DNA of 64,000 bases from Episyrphus balteatus (lineage: Eukaryota; Arthropoda; Insecta; Diptera; Syrphidae), in NCBI RefSeq assembly GCF_945859705.1, contig NC_079134.1:87993664-88057663 (forward strand), read 5' to 3'. Every line of letters starts with the position of its first letter. Position 1 is the first letter of the stretch. Below the pieces are notes generated by a model. That model saw only the letters and a list, made by a program, of their open reading frames with translations, did not search any database and had not been told where the DNA came from. A program made the position numbers and the translations under genes. Below, one piece after another: positions 62,916-64,000 of the stretch.

Positions 62916-62948
62916 CTGATGAGCCCAACCATTACATCGGGGCGAAAC
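62916..62948 (+). ncRNA. Candidate hammerhead-ribozyme-like core, repeat 2
   Basis: Same CTGATGA, GCCC...GGGC, GAAAC arrangement as the first unit, unchanged. Confidence 0.5.
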
Positions 62949-63232
62949 GCATATATGAACACTTTTATGCTGGTTTTTATATTTTTTTATATTTTCATGA
63001 TTTTAAATCATATTTATTAAAAATAAACGGTGTTCAGGAAAAAACAATTCGACTGTTAACAGTCAAATATTTCTTCAGTGCCATAGCAAGGAAATAAAAA
63101 TAGCTACAATTTATCTTCTTTGAAGACTTGTAGCAACTATATAATTCGCAGTTGCTCTATGCAGCTCGGATTATATGGAGTCTCGATTTATTCGGGAAAA
63201 TATGCGTCAAGACAAGGTGTAATGGTCATCTT

Positions 63233-63265
63233 CTGATGAGCCCAACCATTACATCGGGGCGAAAC
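63233..63265 (+). ncRNA. Candidate hammerhead-ribozyme-like core, repeat 3
   Basis: Same arrangement again, though bases upstream vary slightly (ATGCGTCAAGAC instead of ATGGTTCAAGAC). Confidence 0.5.
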
Positions 63266-63448
63266 GCATATATGAACACTTTTATGCTGTTTTTTATATT
63301 TTTTTTTATATTTTCATGATTTTAAATCATATTTATTAAAAATAAACGGTGTTCAGGAAAAAACAATTCGACTGTTAACAGTCAAATATTGCAACATAAA
63401 TCAGTTTGGAAGCCCGAAGATTGAATATTAATTCCGAAACGCGTCTGG

Positions 63449-63688
63449 GACTGAAGACTCCTCTGAAGCTTCTAGACTAAGGAAAATCCTTTCAACTAAT
63501 CCAACCATGCCGAGCTCTCTAAAAGACTCAAATGGCGATTGGACTAGCTCCTATGAGGAATCACTAAACTTGCTACTAGACACTCACTTCCCTGGTAGCT
63601 CGAACTCTATAAGTGACTTTGGTCACCGATCCAACCAATTTTATCAAATTAGTAAAGATCTTATTTCCAAGGATAGACTAATATGGGC
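63449..63688 (+). pseudogene. LOA RT N-terminal fragment, copy D
   Basis: TGGGACTGAAGACTCCTCTG begins the LOA segment; it reads through SSLKDSNGDWTSSYEES and FYQISKDLISKDRLIWA. Unlike copies A and B it has AAA, not TAA, after FYQIS, so it keeps the undamaged codon. It ends with the GACTAATATGGGC target copy (63676..63688). Confidence 0.85.
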
Positions 63689-64000
63689 TACCGTCGCATG
63701 CTTTCTGGATGTCGAGAAAGCATTTGACAGCGTATGGATAGATGCCCTTATCCATAAACTTCATTTACTAAGCTTTCCTTTGGCAATAATTAAAATTATT
63801 TTTTCTTTTCTCTCTTCCAGAAACTTTTTTGTGCAAGTGGAGGATCGGAAATCACCAATGAAAGTCATTCGAGCTGGAGTTGCTCAAGGATCCAAACTTG
63901 GCCCTTTTCTATACAGCATCCTGACATCAGACCAACCGCCTGCAAGTTAGTGCGAGAACCTGCTTTACGCGGACGATTCACTCACATACTGCAAGTCCAT
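63689..64000 (+). mobile_element. 5'-truncated Jockey-clade element, copy D (runs off the window)
   Basis: Same start as copies A and B (ACCGTCGCATGC). Includes FLDVEKAFDSVW and AGVAQGSKLGP and the 14-nt segment missing from A. A G-to-T change turns Glu into a TAG-containing stop (PPAS then stop, 63948). It continues beyond the window with the YADD region. Confidence 0.85.

Larger units (their letters stand above)
62314..63397 (+). repeat. Tandem 317-319-bp repeat (Penelope pLTR-like), about 3.4 copies
   Basis: Units start CATATATGAACACTTTTATG at 62314, 62631, 62950 and 63267; the last is cut at about 63397. Copies are nearly identical. Penelope-like elements often end in such tandem long repeats, and the neighbouring GIY-YIG fragment supports that source. 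Confidence 0.85.

Noticed and set aside
62314..63397. CRISPR-like or simple satellite array
   Set aside because: Units are 317-319 bp with no spacer variation and sit beside a Penelope GIY-YIG fragment, so a Penelope terminal tandem repeat explains them better.
1..64000. tRNA, rRNA or single-copy host gene
   Set aside because: None was recognised on either strand by reading; a weak, diverged gene could still be missed without a search tool.

Overview
This is a eukaryotic, AT-rich, repeat-dense stretch with no recognisable single-copy host gene. Nearly every base can be assigned to a transposable element. The families present are LOA and Jockey non-LTR elements, BEL/Pao and Ty3/gypsy LTR elements, a Polinton/Maverick, a Penelope-like fragment, and long TA-flanked foldback elements. 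That mix points to an insect, probably a fly; no species is claimed. The picture is of heterochromatin or a TE graveyard.

The main result is a nest of insertions whose order can be read from target-site duplications (TSDs). The outermost layer (about 2.3-4.94 kb and 59.6-64 kb) is an LOA-type element carrying a 5'-truncated Jockey element (13-bp TSD GACTAATATGGGC). This composite is present in at least three head-to-tail copies (A, B, D). Copy A is split by gypsy-1 (4940..59600, TSD CAAC). The 3' LTR of gypsy-1 is split by a Polinton of about 39.6 kb (about 16.83-56.48 kb). The Polinton is itself hit by Jockey-1 (about 19556..21690, which carries a 237-bp TTAA-flanked MITE), by an apparently intact LOA element (25359..31458, TSD TTGTATAGAGTTA) inside the major capsid gene, by foldback FB3 (36205..37699), by a BEL element (38290..47799, TSD GATAC) inside the integrase gene, and by Jockey-2 (about 49358..56053) inside its right terminal inverted repeat. 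Jockey-2 in turn contains gypsy-2 (49810..55045, TSD CTTGC), which has LTRs that look identical and one unbroken 1448-residue Gag-Pol frame. The BEL contains foldback FB4, and gypsy-1 contains foldback FB2.

The Polinton gene set, left to right, is: a Q-rich protein gene with an intron (+); protein-primed DNA polymerase B (+, broken); major capsid (-, split); a 53-codon ORF (-); penton (-); adenain-type protease (-); a phospholipase A2-domain protein (-); packaging ATPase (+, with stops); a possible DUF8207-type protein (+, frameshifted); two proteins of unknown role (+); an integrase with a chromodomain (+, split); and a second, diverged Q-rich gene (-). It is a decayed virus-like element.

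The left edge (1..1953) is an endonuclease fragment of another non-LTR element on the minus strand, split by foldback FB1. The right edge holds a Penelope-like GIY-YIG fragment and about 3.4 tandem copies of a 317-319-bp unit with a hammerhead-ribozyme-like core. Gypsy-2, the LOA at 25-31 kb and the BEL look youngest; the Polinton genes, gypsy-1 and the LOA/Jockey composites are older.
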